From assembly GCF_008039875.1 (NCBI RefSeq), contig NZ_VRUU01000002.1, positions 156,847-220,846 on the forward strand: a stretch of 64,000 nt of DNA. Reading direction: 5' to 3'. The position numbers were made by a program, and so were the translations under genes. The notes beneath the pieces are model-generated. The model was not told where the DNA came from. It ran no database searches and was given only the letters and a program-made list of their open reading frames with translations. Shown piece after piece: positions 54,964 to 64,000 of this stretch. Position 1 is the stretch's first letter. Every line of letters begins with the position of its first letter. The DNA is from Methylobacterium sp. WL119 (GTDB lineage: Bacteria > Pseudomonadota > Alphaproteobacteria > Rhizobiales > Beijerinckiaceae).

Positions 54964-57078
54964 GTGGCCGCACTTCGAAGCGGGCTCGGCCTGCAGGCCG
55001 TCCTCACGGCGCTCGCCGCCCTCGCGCTGCTGGCGGCACCCGGCGTCCCCGCCCCGCCGCTCTACGTCTCGCTCGCGGGCTTCGCCATGGCCGGCATCCT
55101 GCTCGCCTCGGCCAACCTCTCCGCCTACCTGAAGGTCTTCGTCTCGGTCTACGGGATCGGCTACCTCGTGCTCGCCGGCGGCAAGACGCTGGCCGCGATG
55201 GGAGCGCTGCCGCCGACGCTCGCCGCCCTGCTCCCGCCGCACTTCGCGGCCACGGGCGCCGTGGTGTTCGGCGGGTTGGTCCTGGCGATCTCCTACCTGA
55301 AGCCGATCCGCGCGATCACCCTGATCGCCGATCCGTACTTCGCCAGCCGCGAGGCGCCGACCCGGGAGATCGGCCCGTTCCGCTTCTTCGGCAACACCGA
55401 GGGCAAGGTCGGGCAGCGGCTGGTGGCGCTGTCGATCTTCATCACCTTCGCCCAGGTGGCGCTGCAGCTGCGCCTGAACTTCTGGTTCCGCGACCTGTTC
55501 AATGCGCTGCAGGAGTACAATGCCGACGCGTTCTGGTACCAGCTCGTCTGGATCTTCGCCCCGCTCGCCACGATCTGGGTCGTGGTCGGCATGTTCGACA
55601 CCTTCGTCGACGCGTCGCTCCACCTGCGCTGGCGGACCTGGCTGACCCGGAGCTTCTACGAGCGGTGGCTCGACGGCGGCACGCATTACCGCATCCCCTT
55701 CACCGGCGAGCACGCGGACAACCCGGACCAGCGCATCCAGAGTGACGTCAACCTGTTCATCTCGCAGACGACGACGCTCTCGATCCGCCTGCTGTCACAG
55801 GCGGCGACCCTGGTCTCGTTCATGGTCATCTTGTGGGGCCTGTCGCGCGATTTCGTCTTGCCGTTCACCGACACCGTGGTCCCGGGCTTCCTGGTCTGGC
55901 TCGTCGTCGGCTACGCGCTGGTCGGCACCTGGCTGACGCACCTGATCGGACGCCCGCTGATCGGGCTCGACTTCCGGCAGGAGAAGGTCGAGGCCGACTT
56001 CCGCTTCTCGCTCGCCCGCTCGCGAATCTACTCCGAGCAGATCGCGCTCCTGCGCGGCGAGCGCGCGGAGAACGTCAGGCTGAAGAGCCTGTTCGGCGAG
56101 ATCATCGACAACTACCTCGGCATCATCTACCGGCGGATCAAGCTCGGCAGCTTCACGCTGTCCTACAGCCAGATCAGCGTGGTGTTTCCCTACATCCTCG
56201 CCGCGCCGAGCTACTTCCTCAAGAAGATCACCCTCGGACAGTTCCAGCAGACCGGCGACGCCTTCTCCAGCGTGCAGTCGTCGTTGTCGTTCTTCATCAA
56301 CTCCTACGTCACGATCGCGGCCTACAAGGCCAACACCAACCGTCTCGCCTCGTTCAAGCGCGCGATGACGCTGGCCGAGGCCTATTCCGCCGCCTCCGAC
56401 GGGCTCGGCCACGGCAACGCCACCGGGTCCGACGTGACCGCGACCGGACTGACGCTCGCCCTGCCCGACGGGCGGACGATCGTCACCGCCGACAGCCTTG
56501 CGATGACGAAGGGCGCGTCGACGCTCGTCACCGGCCCCTCGGGCTCCGGCAAGTCGACCCTGTTCCGCGCGATCGCCGGGATCTGGCCGTTCGGCAAGGG
56601 CCGGATCGACGTGCCCGCCGGCCAATCGGCCCTGGTGCTGCCGCAGCGGCCCTACATTCCCCTCGGCACGCTGCGCGGTGCCGTGTGCTACCCGAACACC
56701 ACCGACCAGTTTCCGGACGCGGCGATCCGCGAGGCGCTGGTCGCGGCGCAACTGCCGGCTCTGGTCGATCGCCTGGACGAGGTCGACGCCTGGGACCAGC
56801 GCCTGTCCGGCGGCGAGCAGCAGCGCCTGGCGATCGCCCGCGCGGTGCTGGCCAAGCCCGAATGGCTGTTCCTCGACGAATCCACCGCCGCCCTCGATGA
56901 GCCGAGCGAGGCCGGCATCTACCAGATGCTGCGCGAGACCCTGCCCAACACCACGATCGTCTCGATCGGCCATCGCTCGACCCTGCACGAGCACCATCAG
57001 CGCCGGGTCGACATGCAGAGCACGGGGGACGGCCGGTTCAGCCCGCGCGAGTTTCGCGCCGTCGCGCCAGCGGAATAG
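54964..57078 (+). CDS. ABC transporter, SbmA/BacA-like membrane domain fused to ATPase (YddA type)
   Basis: A 704-residue fusion. The N-terminal 300+ residues contain several hydrophobic segments, including a SbmA/BacA-like region (ISQTTTLSIRLLSQAATLVSF, LIGRPLIGLDF, LGQFQQTGDAFSSVQSSLSFF). The C-terminal ATPase has Walker A GPSGSGKST (from about 524), signature LSGGEQQR (from about 614) and Walker B WLFLDES. It resembles ABC proteins related to peroxisomal fatty-acyl transporters and to E. coli YddA. It may export or import peptides, vitamin B12-like or acyl compounds. GTG start. Confidence 0.88.
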   Translation: MAALRSGLGLQAVLTALAALALLAAPGVPAPPLYVSLAGFAMAGILLASANLSAYLKVFVSVYGIGYLVLAGGKTLAAMGALPPTLAALLPPHFAATGAVVFGGLVLAISYLKPIRAITLIADPYFASREAPTREIGPFRFFGNTEGKVGQRLVALSIFITFAQVALQLRLNFWFRDLFNALQEYNADAFWYQLVWIFAPLATIWVVVGMFDTFVDASLHLRWRTWLTRSFYERWLDGGTHYRIPFTGEHADNPDQRIQSDVNLFISQTTTLSIRLLSQAATLVSFMVILWGLSRDFVLPFTDTVVPGFLVWLVVGYALVGTWLTHLIGRPLIGLDFRQEKVEADFRFSLARSRIYSEQIALLRGERAENVRLKSLFGEIIDNYLGIIYRRIKLGSFTLSYSQISVVFPYILAAPSYFLKKITLGQFQQTGDAFSSVQSSLSFFINSYVTIAAYKANTNRLASFKRAMTLAEAYSAASDGLGHGNATGSDVTATGLTLALPDGRTIVTADSLAMTKGASTLVTGPSGSGKSTLFRAIAGIWPFGKGRIDVPAGQSALVLPQRPYIPLGTLRGAVCYPNTTDQFPDAAIREALVAAQLPALVDRLDEVDAWDQRLSGGEQQRLAIARAVLAKPEWLFLDESTAALDEPSEAGIYQMLRETLPNTTIVSIGHRSTLHEHHQRRVDMQSTGDGRFSPREFRAVAPAE

Positions 57079-57145
57079 TCCCGGCTGCAAAACGTAAGAC
57101 ACCGCCGTTAGACGGCTCATCGTCGTCGCTCGAAGTCGCCGTACA

Positions 57146-57177
57146 GCAATGCGGGAGGGTTCACCCGTCCGCATTGC
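57146..57177 (+). other. Strong hairpin without U-run in a short intergenic region
   Basis: GCAATGCGG (57146-57154) pairs with CCGCATTGC (57169-57177), with inner GGGT/ACCC stem and a small mismatch. No T-run follows. It sits between the ABC gene and an EcfG-like promoter. It could end the ABC transcript (Rho-dependent or protected 3' end) or be a protein site. Confidence 0.5.
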
Positions 57178-57194
57178 CAGGTTGAAATAATAAA

Positions 57195-57219
57195 GGAACC
57201 CTCCGGCAGTCCTGACGTT
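57195..57219 (+). promoter_or_regulatory. EcfG (general stress response) promoter
   Basis: GGAAC (57195-57199), 16 nt, then CGTT (57216-57219) match the EcfG/sigma-T consensus GGAAC-N16/17-CGTT exactly. The transcript start would fall about 20 nt before the ATG at 57253. PhyR-EcfG control was first described in Methylobacterium. Confidence 0.75.
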
Positions 57220-57252
57220 TGATACCCGCCTCAAGAAACTGCGGAGAAACGC

Positions 57253-57552
57253 ATGACCAAGATCACCACTTTCGCCGGTGCCGCCGCCCTCGTTCTGATG
57301 TCGTCGGCCGCGTTCGCCGCGCCGTGCTCGACCGGAACCACCGTCACCCCCGACAAGGACGCCAGCAAGGCCTCGACGGTCGATCCGAAGGCCACCGCCA
57401 ACACCAGCCCCGGCGCCAAGGGCGAGTCGCCCGGCACCGTCGGCGCGATGAACAAGGCCGGTTCCGCCGCCGGAGCCACCTCGCCGGCGGACGTCAACGC
57501 TCAGGACAAGGGCAACCCGACCGCCGCGCAGGCTGCCAAGAACGATTGCTGA
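57253..57552 (+). CDS. Small exported protein under an EcfG-type promoter
   Basis: A 99-residue product with a signal peptide (MTKITTFAGAAALVLMSSAAF, then AAPCS). The mature part is Ala/Gly/Thr/Lys/Asp-rich, hydrophilic and low in complexity, with a terminal NDC and one Cys near the start. This composition is hydrophilin-like, suggestive of a desiccation- or osmotic-stress protein. The exact EcfG promoter upstream supports stress control. Followed by a terminator. Function is inferred. Confidence 0.7.
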   Translation: MTKITTFAGAAALVLMSSAAFAAPCSTGTTVTPDKDASKASTVDPKATANTSPGAKGESPGTVGAMNKAGSAAGATSPADVNAQDKGNPTAAQAAKNDC

Positions 57553-57593
57553 TTCAGTATAGCGGATCGGCATCGATCCGATCCGAGACGTTG

Positions 57594-57626
57594 CGCCCGC
57601 TCCGGGAAACCGGGGCGGGCGTTTTC
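57594..57626 (+). terminator. Terminator of the stress-exported gene
   Basis: CGCCCGCTCCGG (57594-57605) pairs with CCGGGGCGGGCG (57610-57621, one G-U) over a GAAA loop, then TTTTCG. It may serve the plus-strand gene at 57253. Confidence 0.85.
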
Positions 57627-57632
57627 GTGCGC

Positions 57633-58247
57633 CTAGCGCCGCAGGCCGGTCGCCGCCAGGGCGGCCTTGCGGATCGCGTCCACGTCCGGCGCGCCGGGCT
57701 TCACGACCCAGCTTCCGCCGACGCAGAGAACGGCGTCGAGCGCGAGCCAGTCCGGCGCCGTCGCCTCGGAGATGCCGCCGGTCGGGCAGAACCGGACCTG
57801 CCCGAACGGGGCGGCCAGCGCCTTCAGCGCCTTGATCCCGCCGGACGCTTCCGCCGGGAAGAATTTGAACCGGTCGAGCCCGTGGTCGAGCCCGCGCATG
57901 ATGTCGGCGGCATTCGCCACCCCCGGAAGGTAGGGGATGCCGCGCTTCAACGCCGCCTCGGTGAGCGGCGCGGTGAGGCCGGGGCTGACGATGAACGTCG
58001 CGCCGGCTTCGATCGCCGCGTCGAGGTCGCGATCGTTGAGGACCGTTCCCGCCCCCACCACCGCGCCCTCCACCCGCGACATCGCGCGGATCACTCCGAG
58101 GGCGGCCGGCGTGCGGAGCGTGACCTCGAGCGCGGTCAGGCCGCCCTCCACCAGGGCTCGGGCGATCGGCTCGGCATGCTCGATGTCCTCGATCACGAGG
58201 ACGGGGATCACGGGGACGGAGCGCATCAGCGCGTCGATGCCGGTCAT
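57633..58247 (-). CDS. eda: 2-keto-3-deoxy-6-phosphogluconate (KDPG) aldolase
   Basis: Eda cleaves KDPG to pyruvate and glyceraldehyde-3-phosphate, the last step of the Entner-Doudoroff pathway. The 204-residue class I aldolase has EVTLRT (catalytic Glu region), [19 protein letters not shown] (Schiff-base Lys) and [15 protein letters not shown]. It follows edd by 22 bp in the same direction, so both are cotranscribed. The ATG at 58247 is the family start. Confidence 0.95.
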   Translation of the reverse strand: MTGIDALMRSVPVIPVLVIEDIEHAEPIARALVEGGLTALEVTLRTPAALGVIRAMSRVEGAVVGAGTVLNDRDLDAAIEAGATFIVSPGLTAPLTEAALKRGIPYLPGVANAADIMRGLDHGLDRFKFFPAEASGGIKALKALAAPFGQVRFCPTGGISEATAPDWLALDAVLCVGGSWVVKPGAPDVDAIRKAALAATGLRR

Positions 58248-58269
58248 GGTTGGATCTCCCGTTTCGTGA

Positions 58270-60093
58270 TCAGAGGCCGGCGGCCGCGAGCATCGCCGAG
58301 GCGCCCTGCTCGGCCCCGTCGGCGCCGTGGCGCATGAAGGCGAACAGCTCCCGCCCGGTCCCGGTGGCCGGCGGCGGCGCCGCAGCCTCGTCGCGGGCGG
58401 CGAGTTCCGCGTCGTCGACGAGCACCTGCAGCAGCCCTTCCTCCGCGCTGAGCCGCACGATGTCGCCATCGCGGATCTTCGCGATGAGGCCGCCGCCGAG
58501 CGCCTCCGGGCTGAGATGGATCGCCGCCGGCACCTTGCCCGACGCACCCGACATCCGGCCGTCCGTGACCAGGGCGACCTTGTGGCCGCGGTCCTGCAGC
58601 ACGCCGAGCTGCGGCGTGAGCTTGTGCAGTTCCGGCATCCCGTTGGCGCGGGGGCCCTGGAAGCGAACCACAACGACGACATCGCGCTCGAGCTCGCCCG
58701 CCTTGAACGCCTTCAGCACGTCGTCCTGGTCGTCGAAGACGCGGGCCGGCGCCTCGATCGTGCGACGGTGCTCGTCCACGGCGCTGGTCTTGAAGGTGGC
58801 GCGGCCGAGGTTTCCCTTCACCAGGCGCATCCCGCCATCGGCCTGGAACGGCGCGGCGGGCTTGCGCAGCATCGTGTCGTCGAGGCTCTCGGGCACCGCC
58901 TCCTCAAAGGTCAGCGCGTCGCCCGACAGCTTCGGGTCGCGGGCGTGGTCGCGCAGGCGCGAACCGGACACGGTGAGGATGTCGTCGTGCAGCAGGCCGG
59001 CGTCGATCAGGCTCGCCATCACGAAGCTCATCCCGCCGGCGGCGTGGAAGTGGTTCACGTCGCCGGAGCCGTTCGGATAGACCCGGGCGATCAGCGGCAC
59101 CACACCGGACAGCCGGTCGAAATCCTCCCAGTCGAGAACGATGCCGGCGGCACGCGCCATCGCCGGCAGGTGGATCGCGTGGTTGGTCGAGCCGCCGGTG
59201 GCGAGCAGCCCGACCACCGCGTTGACGATCGCCTTCTCGTCGATGCAGCGCCCGAGCGGCCGGTAGTCGTTGCCCGACGCGCCGATCTCCGACAGCCGGT
59301 GGATCGCGGCGCGGGTCACGGCCTGTCGCAGCTTGGTGCCCGGATTGATGAACGAGGCGCCGGGCATGTGCAGGCCCATCACGTCCATCATCATCTGATT
59401 GGAATTCGCGGTGCCGTAGAACGTGCAGGTGCCGGCCCCGTGATAGGAGGCGGATTCCGATTCCAGCAGCTCCTCGCGCCCGACCTTGCCCTCGGCATAG
59501 AGCTGGCGGATGCGCTGCTTCTCCTTGTTGGCGATCCCCGTCGGCATCGGCCCGGCCGGGATCAGGATCGTCGGCAGGTGGCCGAAGCGCAGCGCGCCGA
59601 TGATCAGGCCCGGCACGATCTTGTCGCAGATGCCGAGCAGGGCTGCCCCGTCGAACATGCCGTGGCTGAGCGCGACCGCCGCCGACAGGGCGATGGCGTC
59701 GCGCGAGAACAGCGACAGCTCCATGCCGCGCTGGCCTTGGGTGACGCCGTCGCACATCGCCGGCGTGCCGCCCGCGACCTGCGCCGTCGCGCCGACCTCG
59801 CGGGCAAACAGCTTGATCTGCTCGGGGTAGCGTCCGTAGGGCTGATGCGCCGACAGCATGTCGTTGTAGGCGGTGACGATGCCGATGTTCATCGCGCGGC
59901 CGGAGCGGATCGCGGCCTTGTCCTCGCCGGAGGCCGCGAAGCCGTGGGCGAGGTTGCCGCAGGCCAGCGTCGGCCGGTGCACGCCCGAATCCCGCTCGCG
60001 CCGGATGAGGTCGAGATAGGCGGCCCGCGAGTCGCGCGAGCGCTCGACGATGCGGGCCGTCACCGCCGCGACCACCGGATGAATCTCTGTCAT
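58270..60093 (-). CDS. edd: Phosphogluconate dehydratase
   Basis: Edd dehydrates 6-phosphogluconate to KDPG, using an iron-sulfur cluster. The 607-residue ILVD/EDD-family protein has the family features: [40 protein letters not shown] (conserved Cys), [20 protein letters not shown] (Cys) and [20 protein letters not shown]. These Cys positions match cluster ligands in the family. Length is typical (about 600). It is first of edd-eda. No zwf or pgl is next to it. Confidence 0.95.
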   Translation of the reverse strand: MTEIHPVVAAVTARIVERSRDSRAAYLDLIRRERDSGVHRPTLACGNLAHGFAASGEDKAAIRSGRAMNIGIVTAYNDMLSAHQPYGRYPEQIKLFAREVGATAQVAGGTPAMCDGVTQGQRGMELSLFSRDAIALSAAVALSHGMFDGAALLGICDKIVPGLIIGALRFGHLPTILIPAGPMPTGIANKEKQRIRQLYAEGKVGREELLESESASYHGAGTCTFYGTANSNQMMMDVMGLHMPGASFINPGTKLRQAVTRAAIHRLSEIGASGNDYRPLGRCIDEKAIVNAVVGLLATGGSTNHAIHLPAMARAAGIVLDWEDFDRLSGVVPLIARVYPNGSGDVNHFHAAGGMSFVMASLIDAGLLHDDILTVSGSRLRDHARDPKLSGDALTFEEAVPESLDDTMLRKPAAPFQADGGMRLVKGNLGRATFKTSAVDEHRRTIEAPARVFDDQDDVLKAFKAGELERDVVVVVRFQGPRANGMPELHKLTPQLGVLQDRGHKVALVTDGRMSGASGKVPAAIHLSPEALGGGLIAKIRDGDIVRLSAEEGLLQVLVDDAELAARDEAAAPPPATGTGRELFAFMRHGADGAEQGASAMLAAAGL

Positions 60094-60253
60094 CGCATGC
60101 CCTCTCGACGGCTCGGAGCCGAAGCGCTCCGAGACCGTCCTGTCCGTGGTCGGGCTCGGGTGAGCCGACCGTGATGCGAACGTCTAGGCCCGCTGCCCGA
60201 CCGTAAGATGGCGGCGACGGGCAAGACGGCAGGGGAAGCCGGAGCGTCGAGCC

Positions 60254-61757
<1,504 letters not shown>

Positions 61758-61896
61758 CGATCGGGTCTCGTCCGGCGAGACCGAGGGGTTGATCTCCGGC
61801 GAGGCTTGCGCGGCGGTCCCGCTCCGGCCGATCACGCGCACGGCGCGGCACTGCCGGGCCTTCGTGCCACCGCGATCCACAACAGTCAGGAACCCC

Positions 61897-62145
61897 ATGT
61901 CCGAACCCGACGACGAGCCCCTCGACGCCGTCTCCCGCCTCTACGCGAAGATGCTGGCGATGGAGATCGTGATGGGCGTGCTGATCGGGCGCCTGTCGGA
62001 GGAGGACCCCGAGGTTCGAGAGGATGTGAAGCGCGACGTCGCGGTGCTCCTGGCAGACATGCCGATCGACGGGGCGAGCGAGGAGCTGATCGCCGCCGAG
62101 GTCCGTCGCGCTGCCGAGGCGCTGACGAGCGTGCGGATCGCCTGA
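61897..62145 (+). CDS. Small cytoplasmic hypothetical protein
   Basis: An 82-residue acidic product, MSEPDDEPLDAVSRLYAKML, with a mostly helical prediction and a hydrophobic stretch (MAMEIVMGVLIGRL) that could be part of a helix rather than a membrane span. AGGA lies 6 nt before the ATG. The next gene (62167) runs on the opposite strand. Not recognised. Confidence 0.55.
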   Translation: MSEPDDEPLDAVSRLYAKMLAMEIVMGVLIGRLSEEDPEVREDVKRDVAVLLADMPIDGASEELIAAEVRRAAEALTSVRIA

Positions 62146-62166
62146 GCGAGCGGATCGCCGTCGCCG

Positions 62167-62442
62167 TCAGGCGAAAGGGTTCTTCCCGATGGTCGGTTCC
62201 GTCGCCGATTCGGCGACCCTGCCCGGCAGGTCCGCCGCCTCGAGCGACGCGACGATCGCGTCGACCGTGGCCTTGAGCGCACGCGCCTGGGCTAGGCCCG
62301 CCGCGTCCCGCGTCAGGTCGAGGGAGCCGTGGAGCGCGATCGTCTCCGGGCCGTTCTCGAACGCGAGCGCCCCGATGGTCCTCACCGCGGCCCCGTCGGC
62401 GAAGGGCTCGAAGGCGGCCTCGCCGTCCTTGGATTTCTTCAT
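62167..62442 (-). CDS. Small hypothetical protein
   Basis: A 91-residue cytoplasmic product beginning MKKSKDGEAAFEPFADGAAV and containing GALAFENGPETIALHGSLDL, a short beta-rich segment, then helical LKATVDAIVASLEAADLPGR. No signal peptide and no known motif. It lies 9 bp downstream of the nuclease gene on the same strand and could be cotranscribed with it. Confidence 0.6.
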   Translation of the reverse strand: MKKSKDGEAAFEPFADGAAVRTIGALAFENGPETIALHGSLDLTRDAAGLAQARALKATVDAIVASLEAADLPGRVAESATEPTIGKNPFA

Positions 62443-62451
62443 GGCTGATCC

Positions 62452-63342
62452 TCAGAAGATCGCGCGGAGCAGTTGCCGCAGCGCACGGTGCAGCGCGCGC
62501 ACGGCCTCGTGGCCGAGCCAGTCCTGCCAGGTCTGCTCCCGTCCGCGGGGACGATGGTTGGCGATGTCGTCGCGGGAATAGGCGCGCGGCTCCGGTAGGG
62601 TCATCGCCGAGGCCTTCTGGCCCGGCGGCAGCGACGGGAAGGCGTCGATCCCGGCGATGGTGCGGAGCGCAGCGAGGGACACCGACTGGAAGGTCCCGCT
62701 GCCGTCGTTCGGCGCGAGCCAGGCACCGCCCTCCCCGGCCACCGGATCGTAGATCGCCTTGAACATCTGCGTCGGCACCAGCACCCGGCCGTTGATCGAG
62801 GCGAGCTCGTCGCCCGCGTAGACCGGCCCGGTCACGACGAAGAGCTGCCCGCGCCGGGTCGCGAGCCGGCGGGTGCTCTCCTCGATCGCGGCCCACAGGC
62901 TCCGGTTCAGCACGCGATCCTGCGGCACGATGTTGGCGAGGCTGAAGGATTGCGCCTGCGCCTCGCCGGTCGGCATGTTGCCGGCCGGCGCGAGGTGGCC
63001 GCGGTCGAAGCCGCTGCGGACGTAGTCGTCGAGCCGCGCGCGGTCGTCCGGCGGGACGCGGTCCTCGTCGTGGAAGGCGTCGATCCGCTCCACCAGCCGC
63101 GCCGCCGCGACGCTCGCTCGCGTCAGGTGCTCCGCGGCGTAGAGCGGCGTTCGCGCCACGCCGGAATGCAGCACCGCGTAGGCATCGAAGCACAGGGCCA
63201 GCGTCCTGGGGGCGAGCTTCGGGTTGGTCAGCTCCGGCGCTCGGCCGTCGGCGAACAGCGCCGGGCAGGCGTCCGACGACCGCGCCGCGCCGCATCCGAG
63301 CAGGAGGACGACGGCGGCGAGGCGAGCCAGCTTCAGGAGCAC
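62452..63342 (-). CDS. Exported DNA/RNA non-specific endonuclease
   Basis: A 296-residue product with an N-terminal hydrophobic signal (LARLAAVVLLLGCGAA). The LLLGC segment resembles a lipobox, so it may be a lipoprotein. The nuclease core has the DRGH motif in SGFDRGHLAPAGNM (catalytic His; the Asn of the family follows), and a metal-binding Asn further on. The GTG at 63342 has AAGGG 7 nt upstream and overlaps the small upstream gene by 10 bp. It likely degrades extracellular or periplasmic DNA and RNA for nutrients or defence. Confidence 0.85.
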   Translation of the reverse strand: MLLKLARLAAVVLLLGCGAARSSDACPALFADGRAPELTNPKLAPRTLALCFDAYAVLHSGVARTPLYAAEHLTRASVAAARLVERIDAFHDEDRVPPDDRARLDDYVRSGFDRGHLAPAGNMPTGEAQAQSFSLANIVPQDRVLNRSLWAAIEESTRRLATRRGQLFVVTGPVYAGDELASINGRVLVPTQMFKAIYDPVAGEGGAWLAPNDGSGTFQSVSLAALRTIAGIDAFPSLPPGQKASAMTLPEPRAYSRDDIANHRPRGREQTWQDWLGHEAVRALHRALRQLLRAIF

Positions 63343-63599
63343 GTGCGGACCCTTCGCGGGCCCGACGGCGTCGGGCGCTCGCGCCACGCGCACGGCCGCC
63401 CGAGCGTCCCCTCGAACGGGCGCACGTCTCGGTCGGGCCCACCCGGCACGGTCCGCGGCGGGCAATCCCCGAGATAGGCACACGCGAACGTGAAGTCCCC
63501 GTCGACCGGGCGGGGATCGGCCTCGGCTCCGGTGCTGAAAACGGTGGTGAGAATGGTCAGGATTCCGGGCAGCACAATGCGGAGCGACGCGGGCCTCAT
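63333..63599 (-). CDS. Small exported hypothetical protein
   Basis: An 88-residue product with a signal peptide (RPASLRIVLPGILTILTTVF). The mature part contains the short sequence FTFACAYLGDCPPRTVPGGPD, with Cys residues, and ends RRVRTCS. It overlaps the start of the nuclease gene by 10 bp, suggesting translational coupling. It is not similar to known nuclease inhibitors as far as I can tell, but its position fits a partner protein. Function unknown. Confidence 0.6.
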   Translation of the reverse strand: MRPASLRIVLPGILTILTTVFSTGAEADPRPVDGDFTFACAYLGDCPPRTVPGGPDRDVRPFEGTLGRPCAWRERPTPSGPRRVRTCS

Positions 63600-63855
63600 G
63601 TGGCAGTGAAGGCACGAAACCGGGAAAAGAGAGGGATGAAACATTGATCGGATCCCACAAGGTCCGTAATTGGCACTATCATGACAGCGGCCGTACCAAC
63701 GTTCCCGCGAGCGGGCGACGGCGAATTCGGTCGAGGCGTGGTCGGAACGACCCCGTCGTCACACGAGAGGCGGACCGCGTGCCGGTCGCCTCGGATCGAC
63801 GCGGCCTGCCACGGATGCCTTTCGGGCCGGACGTCATAAGCGAGCGAGTGGTTCA

Positions 63856-64000
63856 TTGACACCTCAAGAAAACGCCCCCTCGATTTTGGACGGTTTGTCC
63901 GAGACGTCCGCGTTGCGGTTGCTTCCGGAGAGCGATCTCCGGGCGGTGGCGGACGCGGTTCGCTCGGAGATGATCGAGGCCGTGTCGGTGACGGGCGGTC
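63856..64000 (+). CDS. dxs: 1-deoxy-D-xylulose-5-phosphate synthase (5' end only)
   Basis: Dxs condenses pyruvate and glyceraldehyde-3-phosphate to DXP, the first step of the MEP isoprenoid pathway. Only 48 codons are present. They read (M)TPQENAPSILDGLSE, then LRLLPESDLRAVADAVRSEM and IEAVSVTGG, which matches the family's N-terminal start leading to the GHLGA thiamine-site motif just beyond the window. The only plausible start in frame is TTG at 63856. It joins ispE of this window in the same pathway. About 255 bp of DNA precede it without another gene. Confidence 0.85.
   Translation, partial: MTPQENAPSILDGLSETSALRLLPESDLRAVADAVRSEMIEAVSVTGG

Overview
This 64 kb stretch is the gene-dense chromosome of a high-GC alphaproteobacterium. 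It most resembles Methylobacterium/Methylorubrum (Rhizobiales). The placement is inferred from gene content rather than a database search: fliI-fliJ beside ctrA, a DivJ-like histidine kinase, the lysC-ptsP-prfA-prmC-DUF4167 cluster divergent from ubiG, alphaproteobacterial DUF1491/DUF2007/DUF2336/DUF4167 proteins, Entner-Doudoroff edd-eda, the MEP isoprenoid pathway (ispE, dxs), and promoters resembling those read by the general-stress sigma factor EcfG. No rRNA, CRISPR array, prophage, integrase or complete insertion sequence is visible. Almost everything looks like core chromosome.

Layout. 1-3 kb: flagellar export genes fliJ (cut by the window edge) and fliI, divergent from the cell-cycle regulator ctrA. 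3-5.2 kb: leuA behind a likely leucine leader peptide and alternative hairpins, then tRNA-Lys(CTT). 5.3-8.1 kb: a three-gene ABC importer of the nitrate/sulfonate/taurine type. 8.1-12.1 kb: a small exported protein, a two-domain cold-shock protein, a single-domain response regulator, Ppx/GppA and rlmE. 12.3-19.7 kb (minus strand): DUF4167, prmC, prfA, ptsP, lysC. 20-26.6 kb: ubiG, a PEBP-like protein, a quinone oxidoreductase, a PfkB sugar/adenosine kinase, a Uma2 protein, msrQ and an aldo/keto reductase. 26.7-33.5 kb: DUF2336, a DivJ-like kinase, a peptidoglycan-binding protein, DUF1491 and gltX. 33.6-37.6 kb: tRNA-Val(CAC), a zinc metallopeptidase, uracil-DNA glycosylase and ETF-ubiquinone oxidoreductase. 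37.9-49.4 kb: a TPR protein, a MNT/HEPN pair, ispE, polyprenyl diphosphate synthase, DUF2007, a methyltransferase, an S49 peptidase, and glyQ/glyS separated by a gene with an in-frame amber stop. 49.4-53.3 kb: palindromic repeats, a DUF559 protein, corA and a CIRCE-controlled groESL operon. 53.5-64 kb: small exported proteins, an SbmA/YddA-like ABC protein, edd-eda, a periplasmic asparaginase, an exported nuclease and the 5' end of dxs.

Functional links. CtrA and the DivJ-like kinase suggest the alphaproteobacterial cell-cycle phosphorelay. UbiG, polyprenyl diphosphate synthase and ETF-QO all serve the ubiquinone pool. IspE and Dxs feed its isoprenoid tail. PrfA and PrmC, RlmE, GltX and GlyQ/GlyS are translation functions. 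Edd and Eda carry sugar catabolism.

The items most worth following up are the leuA leader (leucine-coding mini-ORF, two mutually exclusive pairings), the amber-interrupted gene overlapping glyQ, EcfG-like promoters before two small exported proteins, and the GANTC/TTAAC sites before ctrA. I saw nothing that clearly qualifies as a wholly new multi-gene system.
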